64,000 nt of DNA from CAJQLB01 sp041392065. GTDB taxonomy: Bacteria; Bacteroidota; Bacteroidia; Flavobacteriales; Flavobacteriaceae. The DNA lies in NCBI GenBank assembly GCA_041392065.1, contig JAWKMU010000002.1, positions 186,001 to 250,000 of the forward strand. Reading direction: 5' to 3'. The notes under the pieces were generated by a model. It made no database searches. It saw only the letters and a program-made list of their open reading frames with translations, and was not told the origin of the DNA. Shown here one piece after another: positions 1-9,475 of this stretch. The translations under genes and the position numbers were made by a program. Each line of letters opens with the position of its first letter. The first letter of the stretch is position 1.

Positions 1-36
1 TAATCTTAATACATTTATTTTAGTTTTTTTTAACGT

Positions 37-1104
37 TTAGAGCTCCTTGTTTTTAAAGTAGTTTACAAACAAAGCTACTGCATAGTTATAACTCTCTATA
101 CCTTTATCTTGGTTATTGGCTTTTAAAAAAGTGCTGTAACTTTCTTTAAATAAAGGCTCTAATGGATTTTGATAAGAATCCCAAAACTCATAGGCTTCTT
201 GGTAATTTTTTAAAATGCCTTTGTTTATTTTTTCAACGAGGCTTTCATATAAATTTTCGTCACGCATATAAACCTCATTTAAACAGTGACGCAATGCAAA
301 AATATACCCTGAATATTTAAAGTAAGTGTCTTTATTTTGAATTGCCGAAAGACAACCAATAAAGTTAGTTTCGTTTTCGGCAGCATAACCAATTTGATGT
401 GCTTTTTCGTGACAAATTGTTGTTGGATACTTAAAAAGAGGAATGAGTCCATCTATCTGAGCTTCATTGGTTAACGGATTTAAATAACCACTAAATCCCA
501 TATACGTTAAAGGCAAACTGTATAGTGATAATTTTGAGCTTGCAGGACTATGAGTAAGTTGAGGGTAAATTTCTGCAAGATTTTTGTATCCTTCATTAGA
601 CATTTTTAAAAGTTCTTTTTTAGTAAAAGGAACGTCAACTTTTATAGAATCGTTATTAGTTATAGATAAATGAATAGTGTTAGCCTTATCGATAAGTTTT
701 TCAGTAACGGATTGCAACTCTTCGGTGGTGTAAGTATGGTCAAGTTTTAATGTTTTATGTAGAGGAAGTCTGTAATAGTTCATTCCCCAAAAAATATGAA
801 ATGCGAAGTAGAGAAGAGAACAAGCTGTTAACACTTCTAAAATCCATTGTTTAGTGTCTTTTATTATGCGTTTTCTATTGATAACAAACCATCTAATAAT
901 GTAAATTCCAGCAATGGTATAAAACACATCACCAACAGAAAACGGAATCCAGCCAAATACATAACGCAATATTTTTGATGTATATTGATAAATACCATTA
1001 CTGTAATAAGCTTCAATAAATTCAGGATAATTACTCAGCCATTTCACGATGACATACTGTGGAATGATGCTAATGGCAAGTAAGAATTTTTGGGTCTTGG
1101 ACAT
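37..1104 (-). CDS. DUF3810 family membrane protein, zinc-peptidase-like
   Basis: Membrane-anchored protein of the DUF3810 family; no reaction is established for the family. Three hydrophobic segments lie near residues 8-20, 52-74 and 88-107. They are followed by a soluble part containing HEKAH (His232, Glu233, His236), which fits the HExxH zinc-protease signature. Glu243 or Glu245 just downstream could be the third metal ligand. The length of 355 aa suits the family. It is transcribed alone, divergent from pepD with 74 bp between the starts. Family assignment is fairly sure; peptidase activity is inferred only from the motif. Confidence 0.8.
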   Translation of the reverse strand: MSKTQKFLLAISIIPQYVIVKWLSNYPEFIEAYYSNGIYQYTSKILRYVFGWIPFSVGDVFYTIAGIYIIRWFVINRKRIIKDTKQWILEVLTACSLLYFAFHIFWGMNYYRLPLHKTLKLDHTYTTEELQSVTEKLIDKANTIHLSITNNDSIKVDVPFTKKELLKMSNEGYKNLAEIYPQLTHSPASSKLSLYSLPLTYMGFSGYLNPLTNEAQIDGLIPLFKYPTTICHEKAHQIGYAAENETNFIGCLSAIQNKDTYFKYSGYIFALRHCLNEVYMRDENLYESLVEKINKGILKNYQEAYEFWDSYQNPLEPLFKESYSTFLKANNQDKGIESYNYAVALFVNYFKNKEL

Positions 1105-1149
1105 GTTTCAAAAATAGCGAAATGTTTACAAAACTAAGAGATGAATAAT

Positions 1150-1157
1150 TACCTTTG
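1150..1157 (+). promoter_or_regulatory. -7 promoter element for pepD
   Basis: TACCTTTG is a perfect match to the Bacteroidetes -7 consensus TAnnTTTG, 21 bp before the pepD ATG. The upstream TTTACA is only a weak -33 match (21-bp spacing). Confidence 0.5.
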
Positions 1158-1178
1158 TAACACATTTATAAAATAAAT

Positions 1179-2633
1179 ATGAATTCAGAAATTAGACAGT
1201 TAGAACCAAAAGTACTTTGGAATAAGTTTGCAGACCTAAATGCTGTACCAAGACCATCAAAAAAAGAAGAAAAGGTTATAGCGTTTATAAAACATTTTGG
1301 AGAATCGCTTGGTTTGAAAACCTTGGTTGATGAAGTTGGAAATGTGATCATATCAAAACCTGCCACAAAAGGTATGGAAGATAGAAAACCAATTGTGATG
1401 CAGTCGCATTTAGATATGGTTCATCAAAAAAATGCAGATACGAACTTTGATTTTGATACGCAAGGTATTGATATGTTAATTGATGGTGATTGGGTAAAAG
1501 CAAAAGGCACAACTTTAGGCGCAGATAATGGACTTGGAGTCGCAACTATCATGGCCATTCTGGAAAGTGATACCATAGTTCATCCAGCTATAGAGGCTTT
1601 ATTTACCATTGATGAAGAAACAGGAATGACAGGAGCAATGGGATTGAAAGGAGGATTACTGAAAGGTGAAATTCTATTGAATCTGGATACAGAAGAAGAT
1701 GATGAAATTGGAGTAGGTTGTGCTGGAGGTATTGATGTTACTGCAACACGAACTTACAAACCTGAACCTGTTTTAGATAATTATGTAGCTTATAAAATTT
1801 TAGTTAAAGGTCTAAATGGAGGTCACTCAGGTATGCAGATTCATGAGGGCTTAGGTAATGCGAATGTTATCATGAATAGGCTACTTTATAGCGTCGTCAA
1901 CATCATTAAAATTTGTGATATAGATGGTGGAGGTTTACGCAACGCAATCCCAAGAGAAAGTGTTGTGACTGTGGTTTTAGATAGCTCGAATAAAGAAGAG
2001 TTTATGAAGAGTATTTCAACTGAAATTGAGCAAATTAAAAATGAATTCAAAACTAAAGAACCCAACTTAGTTATAAAGTTTCAGTCAACAAAAGCGCCTG
2101 AAGATAGGCTCAGTAAGGAGTTGAGTATACAATTAATTAGGTGTATCTATGCTGCGCATAATGGAGTATACAGAATGAGTGCAGATATTCCTGATTTGGT
2201 TGAAACTTCTAATAATATTGCAAGAGTTTTGGTTAAGGATGGACAAATTAAAATAAGCTGTTTAACACGTTCATCAGTAGAATCTTCAAAAATGGATTTG
2301 GCAAATAAATTACGTTCAACATTTGAGCTTATTGGTTGTGATGTGGAGTTTTCAGGAAGCTATCCTGGTTGGACACCTAATATGGATTCATCAATATTAA
2401 AAGTGATGAGAGAGCTATATGTAAAGCTTAACAAAGAAGAACCTCATGTAGCTGCATGTCATGCTGGATTGGAGTGTGGTATTCTAGGTACCAACTATCC
2501 TGAAATGGAAATGATTAGTTTTGGTCCAAATATTAAGGGAGCTCATTCACCTGATGAGCGAGCGCAAATATCATCAGTTCAGAAATATTGGAATTATGTT
2601 ATTGAAATTTTAAAAGAAATACCAAAAAAATAG
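1179..2633 (+). CDS. pepD: Aminoacyl-histidine dipeptidase (PepD-type, M20 family)
   Basis: Cytosolic dizinc dipeptidase that hydrolyses Xaa-His and other dipeptides. M20 metal-site motifs are visible: SHLDM (His77, Asp79), GADNG (Asp116), the catalytic pair DEETGM (Glu146-Glu147), and a late GAHSPDE that supplies the C-terminal histidine. The lid or dimerisation domain lies between about residues 205 and 385. The length of 484 aa is normal for PepD. The ATG follows a perfect -7 element by 21 bp, and the gene ends in a strong hairpin terminator shared with the convergent lipoprotein gene. It is a single-gene unit. Confidence 0.93.
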   Translation: MNSEIRQLEPKVLWNKFADLNAVPRPSKKEEKVIAFIKHFGESLGLKTLVDEVGNVIISKPATKGMEDRKPIVMQSHLDMVHQKNADTNFDFDTQGIDMLIDGDWVKAKGTTLGADNGLGVATIMAILESDTIVHPAIEALFTIDEETGMTGAMGLKGGLLKGEILLNLDTEEDDEIGVGCAGGIDVTATRTYKPEPVLDNYVAYKILVKGLNGGHSGMQIHEGLGNANVIMNRLLYSVVNIIKICDIDGGGLRNAIPRESVVTVVLDSSNKEEFMKSISTEIEQIKNEFKTKEPNLVIKFQSTKAPEDRLSKELSIQLIRCIYAAHNGVYRMSADIPDLVETSNNIARVLVKDGQIKISCLTRSSVESSKMDLANKLRSTFELIGCDVEFSGSYPGWTPNMDSSILKVMRELYVKLNKEEPHVAACHAGLECGILGTNYPEMEMISFGPNIKGAHSPDERAQISSVQKYWNYVIEILKEIPKK

Positions 2634-2635
2634 AA

Positions 2636-2668
2636 TAAAAAAAGCAGCTACATAAGCTGCTTTTTTTT
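2636..2668. terminator. Bidirectional rho-independent terminator
   Basis: AGCAGCT / AGCTGCT arms (2643-2649, 2655-2661) are flanked by an A-run and a T-run, so the hairpin can end pepD on the plus strand and the cyclophilin-FKBP gene on the minus strand. Confidence 0.85.
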
Positions 2669-2689
2669 ATTTATCATGATAGGAGGAGT

Positions 2690-3925
2690 TTAGTTCTTAA
2701 TTTCAACCATTTCCAAAACAAAAATTAAGTCAGTATTTGGTTGAACAACAGGTGATCTTCCAGATTCGCCATAAGCTAAATGCGAGGGCACATAAACAAA
2801 GACTTTTTCACCTACACTCATATTTGCAGCAGCTTCTTTAAAGCCTGCAAATAATGCAGCATCAGGACTTATGGTCATTGCCATTGGAGCATAAGCTCCC
2901 ATTTGTTCTTTTTGTGGATTTAATTTTCCGTATTTTTCTTCGAGTTCTTTTCTGTTGGAGTCTAATAATCTTCCATCAGTAAAATAACCTTCATACCAAA
3001 CCGTTACGTTGTCTCCTTGTTTTACCTTTGGTCCAGTTCCTTTGGTAATGGTATAAGTTAATAAGCCTGTTGCTGAGGTCGTGGCTTTAGCTTTATAGTT
3101 ACTAAAAATTGGAAGCATTTCGGCCGCAGCTGCATTAGCTTTGGCTTCTGCTTCTTTTTTAGCTTCTTCTGCTTTTAATCTTGCTTCTTCAATTTCTTTT
3201 TTACGTTTTTCTTCTAATAATGGCAATTCGGTATTCCAAGTCTTTACAGCATCAAAGTTTCTTGCGTCAAACCCATTTCTGATAATGTTAACTTCTTTAA
3301 TTACAACATCTTCTATTGGTTTGGTGTTTTGTACTGGAACATTTGAAATGGTATCTGCTACTTCAAGCCCTTTTACAATTTCTCCAAAAACTGTATGGCA
3401 ACTCGTTCTCGGAGCATCACAATTTTTAAAATTTTCGTTTTCATCAAATCCATTAAGCCATGGTGTTGCCGCATCAGTAATGTAAAATTGGCTTCCATTA
3501 GTATTATAACCTCCAGAATTTGCCATAGCAAGAATTCCAGGTTTGTCATGTTTTAAAGAAGTGTCAAACTCGCTTCCAAACTTATATCCTGGACCACCAC
3601 GTCCTGTACCTTCAGGATCACCTCCTTGAATCATGAAATTATTCATAACTCTATGAAAAATTAAACCATTATAAAACGGTTTTCCTTTGTATTGTTCGGC
3701 AACCATTGGATGAGTACCTTCAGCCAATGCTACAAAGTTTGCAACCGTTAAAGGTACTTTGTCATAAAATAACTTAGCAACCATGGTGTCTTTACTGGTT
3801 ATAATCTCAGCATACAAACCGTCACCTAATTCGGCATATCTGCCATTGTCATTACAAGACGTTGCACTTAATAATACTGTAAGTGCGAAAATTGCCATTG
3901 AGTTTTTAATTAACTTCATGTTCAT
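2690..3925 (-). CDS. Cyclophilin-FKBP fusion lipoprotein (peptidyl-prolyl isomerase)
   Basis: Two-domain prolyl isomerase of the cell envelope. The N-terminus is a lipoprotein signal with Cys24 after LLSATS. A cyclophilin domain follows (about 28-218; FHRVMNNFMIQGGDP core), then a charged helical linker rich in Lys, Glu and Ala (about 235-270), then an FKBP domain (about 300-410) ending in IFVLEMVEI. Both catalytic folds look complete. The start overlaps the gldI stop by 4 bp, so it is translationally coupled to gldI. Such proteins assist folding of exported proteins; the partnership with gliding is inferred from position. Confidence 0.9.
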   Translation of the reverse strand: MNMKLIKNSMAIFALTVLLSATSCNDNGRYAELGDGLYAEIITSKDTMVAKLFYDKVPLTVANFVALAEGTHPMVAEQYKGKPFYNGLIFHRVMNNFMIQGGDPEGTGRGGPGYKFGSEFDTSLKHDKPGILAMANSGGYNTNGSQFYITDAATPWLNGFDENENFKNCDAPRTSCHTVFGEIVKGLEVADTISNVPVQNTKPIEDVVIKEVNIIRNGFDARNFDAVKTWNTELPLLEEKRKKEIEEARLKAEEAKKEAEAKANAAAAEMLPIFSNYKAKATTSATGLLTYTITKGTGPKVKQGDNVTVWYEGYFTDGRLLDSNRKELEEKYGKLNPQKEQMGAYAPMAMTISPDAALFAGFKEAAANMSVGEKVFVYVPSHLAYGESGRSPVVQPNTDLIFVLEMVEIKN

Positions 3926-4467
3926 TCTTTAATATTTTGGGTTATAGTGTTTACTGTTACTTCGCAAATTAGCGGAACATTGGTTCCTATTTTATTTTCG
4001 TCACCGTAGTAGCCATAAGCTTGCTGTGATGGAAACAGGAAGGTTAAGGTTTCTCCTGCTTTCATTAATTTTAAACCTTCTCTTAAGCCAGTGAATAATT
4101 CTTGCTGATCCATGGCGTAATTCTGGGTTTTTAATTCTTCTGCTGAATAGATGACATTTCCATTTAAGTCTTTAACATCGTAATCGAAATTTACAATATC
4201 TCCAAACTTTGGAGTAATGCTATCTGCTTCAACTTTGGTTTGGTAATAATACCAGAATCCATTTTCGGATGCAATATAATTATTCTGAGGATTATTATTA
4301 ATGATGTTTTTAATTAGATTTTGCTGTGCTTCAATTAATTTTTTATTTCGTTCAACAGATTCTTTAATAAATGATCCTGTTTTTTGAGTTTCAGGTCGTC
4401 TCGCCTCAGGTGAATTACAAGAAACAATCAGGAGTGTGAAAATTATAAGTATTAATGAGTATTTCAT
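3922..4467 (-). CDS. gldI: Gliding motility-associated FKBP-type isomerase lipoprotein GldI
   Basis: GldI is a lipoprotein prolyl isomerase needed for gliding and type IX secretion in some flavobacteria. The signal peptide ends at the lipobox cysteine Cys17 (LLIVSC). A helical segment (about 30-60) precedes an FKBP domain (about 85-178) with the YNGW-like DVKDLNGNVIYS region and FPSQQAYGYYGD. The length of 181 aa is typical. It sits between a DHH phosphoesterase gene (stop and start overlap by 4 bp) and the cyclophilin-FKBP gene, forming a three-gene operon. The name rests on family resemblance and on the flavobacterial gene order. Confidence 0.85.
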   Translation of the reverse strand: MKYSLILIIFTLLIVSCNSPEARRPETQKTGSFIKESVERNKKLIEAQQNLIKNIINNNPQNNYIASENGFWYYYQTKVEADSITPKFGDIVNFDYDVKDLNGNVIYSAEELKTQNYAMDQQELFTGLREGLKLMKAGETLTFLFPSQQAYGYYGDENKIGTNVPLICEVTVNTITQNIKE

Positions 4468-5486
4468 TTCTTTAGGGCTTTAGCATAATGAGGTAATAGA
4501 GATACAAATTTAGCAATTGTTTCTGATAAATTTAGGCTACTTTTTCCTCCAGCTGCGTTAATATGTCCACCACCATTAAAATGTTCTCTTGCAAATTCGT
4601 TAACATCAAAATTGTCTTTAGACCTTAATGAAATTTTAATGATACCTTCCTGTTTGTGCTCAATAAAAATAGCTGCAAATTTTATTCCTTTAATCGATAA
4701 GCCATAATTAACTACACCTTCTGTATCTCCTTTTGTAAAGTTATGTTTGTTAAGCTCTCTTTGAGATAAACTTATGTATGCTGTGTTGAATTCTGGTACT
4801 ACTTTTAAATTGTTTAAAGCTACACCAAGCAATTGCAGCCTGTCATAAGAATTATTGTCATAAACGTTAGTGTGAATATCAGCATTTATAGCACCTTTAT
4901 CAATTAAATCAGCAATAACTCGATGTGTTGTTGCTGTAGTTGAGGCAAAACGAAATGAGCCTGTATCTGTCATAATACCAACATATAAGCAAGTTGCAAT
5001 CTTAGCATCAATACATGTTTTATCGTCTAACATTTCAATGAAATGATAAATCATTTGGCAGGTAGACGACATACTCACGTCTGAATAAATATACTTGGCG
5101 TAATTATCTGGTTGCTGATGGTGGTCAATTAGTATTTTAGTTGCGCTTGATTCTGCCAAAGGTTGCTCTATAACGCCAGTTCTATGCAAAGCATTAAAAT
5201 CTAATGTAAAAATCAATTCAGCATCAGCAATTAAAGTGTTTGCTTTTTCTGTTTCCACTTCGTATATAATAATGTTAGATTCACCTGGAATCCATTTTAA
5301 AAATTCAGGATAATCATTTGGAGCAATAACAGAAACTTCATGGTTTTTTGCAACCAAATAATGATATAATGCTAACGATGAGCCAATAGCATCACCATCT
5401 GGATTTTTATGTGGAACTATAACAATTTGCTTAGGTTTAGAAAGCAGTTGTTTAATTTCAGAAATATCGCTTTTTGTCATAAGCAA
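4464..5486 (-). CDS. nrnA: DHH-DHHA1 phosphoesterase (NrnA-like oligoribonuclease / pAp phosphatase)
   Basis: Cytosolic Mn-dependent phosphoesterase that in related bacteria degrades short RNA oligonucleotides and 3'-phosphoadenosine-5'-phosphate. Visible motifs: HKNPDGDAIGS (about 26-36), LDFNALHR (about 95-102), the signature DHH (Asp121-His122-His123), and the DHHA1 GGGHINAAGG near residue 305. The length of 340 aa is normal. Start codons at 5486 and 5480 are both possible (MLM...). It is first in the operon with gldI and the cyclophilin-FKBP gene and divergent from ndk. Confidence 0.88.
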   Translation of the reverse strand: MLMTKSDISEIKQLLSKPKQIVIVPHKNPDGDAIGSSLALYHYLVAKNHEVSVIAPNDYPEFLKWIPGESNIIIYEVETEKANTLIADAELIFTLDFNALHRTGVIEQPLAESSATKILIDHHQQPDNYAKYIYSDVSMSSTCQMIYHFIEMLDDKTCIDAKIATCLYVGIMTDTGSFRFASTTATTHRVIADLIDKGAINADIHTNVYDNNSYDRLQLLGVALNNLKVVPEFNTAYISLSQRELNKHNFTKGDTEGVVNYGLSIKGIKFAAIFIEHKQEGIIKISLRSKDNFDVNEFAREHFNGGGHINAAGGKSSLNLSETIAKFVSLLPHYAKALKK

Positions 5487-5603
5487 CGAAGATACAACTT
5501 AATACAAATTGAATAAAAGGATTATGTCATTTTTGTATAAAATTAAACATTAGTTAGATTATATAGTAACAAGAAGTTATTTGTAATGATTTAGTTCTTA
5601 TCC

Positions 5604-5633
5604 TTGCAAATTATCTTAAAAGCACTATTTTTG
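5604..5633 (+). promoter_or_regulatory. Promoter of ndk
   Basis: TTG (5604-5606), 19 bp, then TATTTTTG (5626-5633): a complete Bacteroidetes sigma-ABfr promoter with ideal spacing, 21 bp before the ndk ATG. Confidence 0.75.
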
Positions 5634-5654
5634 CACAAAATTTAAAAAAGTAAG

Positions 5655-6074
5655 ATGGCAACAAATAGAACGTTTACAATGCTTAAGCCAGACTCTGTTG
5701 AAAAAGGGAATATTGGCGCAATATTAGAAAAAATTACAGCTTCAGGATTTAGAATTGTAGCTATGAAATTAACTCAAATGACAACTGCTGATGCTCAAGC
5801 ATTCTATGCTGTACATAAAGAACGTCCGTTTTTTGGTGAGTTGGTTGAATATATGACAAGAGGACCAATTGTTGCTGCAATTTTAGAAAAAGATAATGCA
5901 GTAGAAGATTTTAGAACCTTAATTGGTGCTACCAATCCTGCTGAAGCAGCAGAAGGAACAATTAGAAAGTTGTATGCAGCTTCTATAGGTGAAAATGCTG
6001 TGCATGGTAGTGATAGTGATGAAAATGCAGCTGTAGAAGGAGCTTTTCATTTTTCAGGAAGAGAAATGTTTTAA
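5655..6074 (+). CDS. ndk: Nucleoside diphosphate kinase
   Basis: Transfers the gamma phosphate of ATP to nucleoside diphosphates through a phosphohistidine. The sequence opens with the family-typical TFTMLKPDSV, and the active-site histidine is His117 in NAVHGSDS. The length of 139 aa is exactly that of bacterial Ndk. It is a single gene with its own consensus promoter and a hairpin terminator directly downstream. Confidence 0.97.
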   Translation: MATNRTFTMLKPDSVEKGNIGAILEKITASGFRIVAMKLTQMTTADAQAFYAVHKERPFFGELVEYMTRGPIVAAILEKDNAVEDFRTLIGATNPAEAAEGTIRKLYAASIGENAVHGSDSDENAAVEGAFHFSGREMF

Positions 6075-6102
6075 AGAATTATCCTAATAATTATCAAACA
6101 AG

Positions 6103-6136
6103 AAAAAGCCTATCAAAATTTTGATAGGCTTTTTTT
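6103..6136. terminator. Bidirectional rho-independent terminator
   Basis: Thirteen-base arms AAGCCTATCAAAA / TTTTGATAGGCTT with an A-run before and a T-run after. It serves ndk (plus) and the convergent cold-shock gene (minus). Confidence 0.85.
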
Positions 6137-6161
6137 AATAAACGTTGTTAACAATATATTA

Positions 6162-6353
6162 CTATACTACTTTTACATTTACTGCGTTCATACCTTTTTT
6201 GCCTTCTTTCAAGTCAAATTCTACATGATCTCCTTGCTTAATTTCATCGACTAATCCAGTGTAGTGCACAAAGTGTTCTGATTTGTTTCCGTCTTCTATA
6301 ATGAAGCCGAAACCCTTTTGTTCGTTGAAGAACTTTACTGTTCCTTTACTCAT
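6162..6353 (-). CDS. Cold-shock domain protein (Csp family)
   Basis: Single cold-shock domain of 63 aa that binds single-stranded RNA or DNA and melts RNA structure. RNP1 is KGFGFI (about 13-18). RNP2 is the slightly divergent HFVHYTGL, where most family members have VFVHYSAI. It is monocistronic. No clear -7 element was found; TACCTTTA upstream is a 7/8 match. It faces ndk across a shared terminator. Confidence 0.92.
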   Translation of the reverse strand: MSKGTVKFFNEQKGFGFIIEDGNKSEHFVHYTGLVDEIKQGDHVEFDLKEGKKGMNAVNVKVV

Positions 6354-6426
6354 TGTTAAAAATTATGTATTAATAAAGTGTAAAGGTACTCTAAATTAAT
6401 CTAATATTTTGGCTTTTAGTAAATTA

Positions 6427-6777
6427 TTATTTTTTAAGCAAATAGCATTGCTTTCCGAGTATACCAGAAATACCAGAAGCCAAACCTCCTACAAGCCCTG
6501 TAACGAGCAATAACAAAGTAGTGTTGCCTTTAAGCATTAACAACGTAGCGATTTTTTTTGCAAGAATAAAGTCGTTGGTATTACTTAACATATAAGACTG
6601 TACAATCCATAATAAGGCAATAGCCAAAAATGGAACAAAAAACACTGCACCTTTTTTAAGCGGAATAACAAATCCTGAAATCAAGCCTGCAAGCATTACA
6701 GACCACCAAGGTAAGTATAATGAAAGCACATAAGCCAGAATAAGTGTAAAGACGAAATTTTTAGCGTTTTTATTCAT
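6427..6777 (-). CDS. Small hydrophobic membrane protein, unknown function
   Basis: A 116-aa protein made largely of hydrophobic helices (about 8-33, 41-65 and 78-105), rich in Gly, Leu and Ile. I do not recognise a family beyond similarity to small flavobacterial membrane proteins. Its start overlaps the end of the penicillin acylase-like gene by 8 bp, so the two are translationally coupled. Nothing else in the sequence gives a function. Confidence 0.7.
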   Translation of the reverse strand: MNKNAKNFVFTLILAYVLSLYLPWWSVMLAGLISGFVIPLKKGAVFFVPFLAIALLWIVQSYMLSNTNDFILAKKIATLLMLKGNTTLLLLVTGLVGGLASGISGILGKQCYLLKK

Positions 6778-9193
6778 TTGAAGGGTTTAAAGTTTGAGAA
6801 AAGATAATACCATCAGTTTGGTTTTTTTCTTGCATAAAATTAAGCTTAAAGTAATTGCCAGAAGCCCAAGTATCTACCATGTCATCATAAAACTTACTTC
6901 CAGGATTGCCAGATTGTCCTCCAGGATATACACCTAAAGCAGTTGGAGGTGAAGTCATTTCAACAATCATTCGCCAAGAAGGTCCATGGTTTTTAGCTGT
7001 TGCATTCACAATGCTATAGAAGCCACCTATTGGTAAATCAAATCTTGAAAATGCTGGAAGTGCTTGCAACAAATGACCAATATATGTGGCTTTGCTGTTT
7101 CCCCAATCAAGTGTTCCATTTTTATTTTCGAGTTCTTTTAGTTTTTGTGCAGCTTCCTTAAAAGCTATAAGAAATAAATCGTTGGCTGATTCAACTTCAG
7201 GTGTTTCAACAATATCCATAAACTTGTCGTTAGGGCTGTTTTTTAACAGATAAATGGTTTGATATTTAAATGGATATTCAAGAGCTAAACTGTCATTTTC
7301 TATTTCATCCCAAGTTATATCTACTAATGTATTGTACCAAGACTGCCAAATGGTTGGTCCAACTTCATCAATATCGTTGTTGTATTTCCATGACTTTACT
7401 TTGTTGAGCATTTCTTGTTCAAAAGAAGATAATTCGGCTTTTTCAACAACAGGAATCATAAATGGCAACAATTCTGATGCTTGTAAGTTAAAGTTGTTAT
7501 TATGCAAATCTTTAAAATCCTGAATGTCAAACTTATCTTTTGAACGGAAAAAATTATTGATCACTCTATTTCTATAGGTTTCATAACCATCATTAAACAC
7601 ATAATAAGGATATGATTCATCAACAGGATGTTGGTTGGCTGAGCTTACAAAACCTCTCTCTGGATTTTTGGTGTGAGCATTATGCTCTTGCGGAATATAA
7701 CTTTGCCAATCGTGTTCTGGATTACTACCATCCATTAAAAACTTGCCTTGACCTTTCCATTTATTTGGAAATTTCCCTTGAATCCACAACGCGATATCGC
7801 CTTCAGTTGAAGCAAAAATGACATTTTGAGCAGGTGCTACAAAGGACTTTATGGCGTTTTTGTAATCGTCATAGTTTTTGGAGGTATTTAAATCCAATAA
7901 TGTTCTTTGGTTTTGTCCTCCCAAATGTCCTGTCCAACGCATGGCATATCCAATTTTTTCTCCATTGCCTTTAAAACTGGCATCATAGGTTACTGGTCCA
8001 TGATGTGTATATGTCACAGTATCTAAGAATGTTTCTTTGCCTCTAATTTTTATTTCCTCAAGACGTTTTGTTGTGGCTTTCCATGCATTATCGTACTTAT
8101 AATGAGAATTGGTTTGATCTTCAAATTCAATTTTATACCAATCTATCACATCACGAGTCGCATTGGTCATTCCCCAAGCAATATGCTCGTTAAAACCTAT
8201 AACAATGCCTAAAGCACCTGGAAGTGTAACACCAAATGTGTTTTGTTCTGGCGTTGATAATTGCATTGCAAACCAAATAGAAGGTAGGTTTAACCCTAAA
8301 TGAGGATCGTTTGCCAAAATAGCATTGCCAGAATAAGATTTTTCTGGACTTACTGCCCAATTGTTACTGCCATTATTTGGATTTGGTTTTTCTATGGTTT
8401 CTTTTACATAATCCAATGGCATTTCAGAATCTGGAATAGGAGTTTGTATTGCATTTTCCATAATACTCCAATCGGTTTCAGCAGGAATCACAGGATCATT
8501 AGCATCAAAAAAATCAGGATATAAAAGATCAAAACGTTCTTTGCCATATTTTTTTAAAAAGTTGGTGTATTCTAAATCGCTGTCTTCGCCTGCCAACATT
8601 TTTGTCATGTACATTAAGAGTAAAGCTGTTTTTTTTCTGGTCCATTCCTCTGGAGAATAATCCAATAATTTATATTCAACCGGAAAATCGCTTGGCTTTA
8701 ACGAATTGATATATTGGTTTACGCCATCTGCATAAGCATCAACATAATCTATAACTTCTTGGTCTGTTTCCCAATTTTTAAGTTTTTGCTCGGCGCCATA
8801 AACCATTCCTCTTCTTCGTTCTGTTCGGTCATAATTTAAGGCAACTTCACCAACAATTTCGCTTAATCTACCAGCCGCAGCATGTGTTTGAAATTCCATT
8901 TGCCACAAACGATGTTGAGCAGTAATATAACCTTGAGCTCTGTACAAGTCTTTTTTGTTCTCCGCAAAGACGTGAGGTATTAAATGTTCATCATATTTTA
9001 CTGTTACAGGAGCAGTTAAGCCTTTTAGATTGATTTCTGGATGGCTATCCGATTCTGTAATTTCATTTTGCCAAACGCCTTGATTAGGACTTAAAAACTT
9101 ACCTAAGGGAGGAAGGCTACCTAATTTTGTATTGAGTGCATAAAAGGTTGCAATTGCTAAAACCAAAGACAACCCAAACTTGAATATTTTCAT
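6770..9193 (-). CDS. Penicillin acylase family protein (Ntn hydrolase, S45)
   Basis: Exported Ntn-hydrolase precursor of the penicillin/acylhomoserine-lactone acylase family, which cleaves amide bonds and matures by self-cleavage. An N-terminal signal or anchor (about 5-20) is followed by the alpha subunit with the family motif around YRAQGYITAQHRLWQME. The expected autocleavage nucleophile is Ser276 in NNGSNNWAV, followed by SYSGNAILANDPHLG. The length of 807 aa is usual. The substrate cannot be read from sequence; N-acyl amides or homoserine lactones are possible. It is the first gene of a two-gene unit with the small membrane protein. Confidence 0.88.
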   Translation of the reverse strand: MKIFKFGLSLVLAIATFYALNTKLGSLPPLGKFLSPNQGVWQNEITESDSHPEINLKGLTAPVTVKYDEHLIPHVFAENKKDLYRAQGYITAQHRLWQMEFQTHAAAGRLSEIVGEVALNYDRTERRRGMVYGAEQKLKNWETDQEVIDYVDAYADGVNQYINSLKPSDFPVEYKLLDYSPEEWTRKKTALLLMYMTKMLAGEDSDLEYTNFLKKYGKERFDLLYPDFFDANDPVIPAETDWSIMENAIQTPIPDSEMPLDYVKETIEKPNPNNGSNNWAVSPEKSYSGNAILANDPHLGLNLPSIWFAMQLSTPEQNTFGVTLPGALGIVIGFNEHIAWGMTNATRDVIDWYKIEFEDQTNSHYKYDNAWKATTKRLEEIKIRGKETFLDTVTYTHHGPVTYDASFKGNGEKIGYAMRWTGHLGGQNQRTLLDLNTSKNYDDYKNAIKSFVAPAQNVIFASTEGDIALWIQGKFPNKWKGQGKFLMDGSNPEHDWQSYIPQEHNAHTKNPERGFVSSANQHPVDESYPYYVFNDGYETYRNRVINNFFRSKDKFDIQDFKDLHNNNFNLQASELLPFMIPVVEKAELSSFEQEMLNKVKSWKYNNDIDEVGPTIWQSWYNTLVDITWDEIENDSLALEYPFKYQTIYLLKNSPNDKFMDIVETPEVESANDLFLIAFKEAAQKLKELENKNGTLDWGNSKATYIGHLLQALPAFSRFDLPIGGFYSIVNATAKNHGPSWRMIVEMTSPPTALGVYPGGQSGNPGSKFYDDMVDTWASGNYFKLNFMQEKNQTDGIIFSQTLNPSNE

Positions 9194-9475
9194 GTATTTA
9201 TTTTATTTTTCAGTAGTTACATGCAACCTTTGATGTTAAAAATAATTATTCTGCTTTGTGTTAATAATTATATTTTAACATGTCGGTTTCATTGATTTTT
9301 TTTGATGCAGAAAAATACTAAATATTTGTGAGTTTTTTAACCCTTAGCCTATTTTAAAAAGTAGGTTAAGAATTTATATAAATAAGTGGCTTTCACATTA
9401 GGGAAGACCAACTAATGGTCTTGAGTGTACTGTTAAAATTAATGATAATTATTATTACAGACAAATTTGTAAAGT
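9194..9475. other. 282-bp non-coding gap
   Basis: Lies between the start of the acylase gene and the stop of the DUF721 gene, both on the minus strand. It is AT-rich and I see no open frame with coding character. The one structured piece is a 7-bp perfect hairpin, AAGACCA / TGGTCTT (9404-9410, 9416-9422), with a 5-base loop and no U-tract. No perfect TAnnTTTG was found for the acylase gene. Confidence 0.6.
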
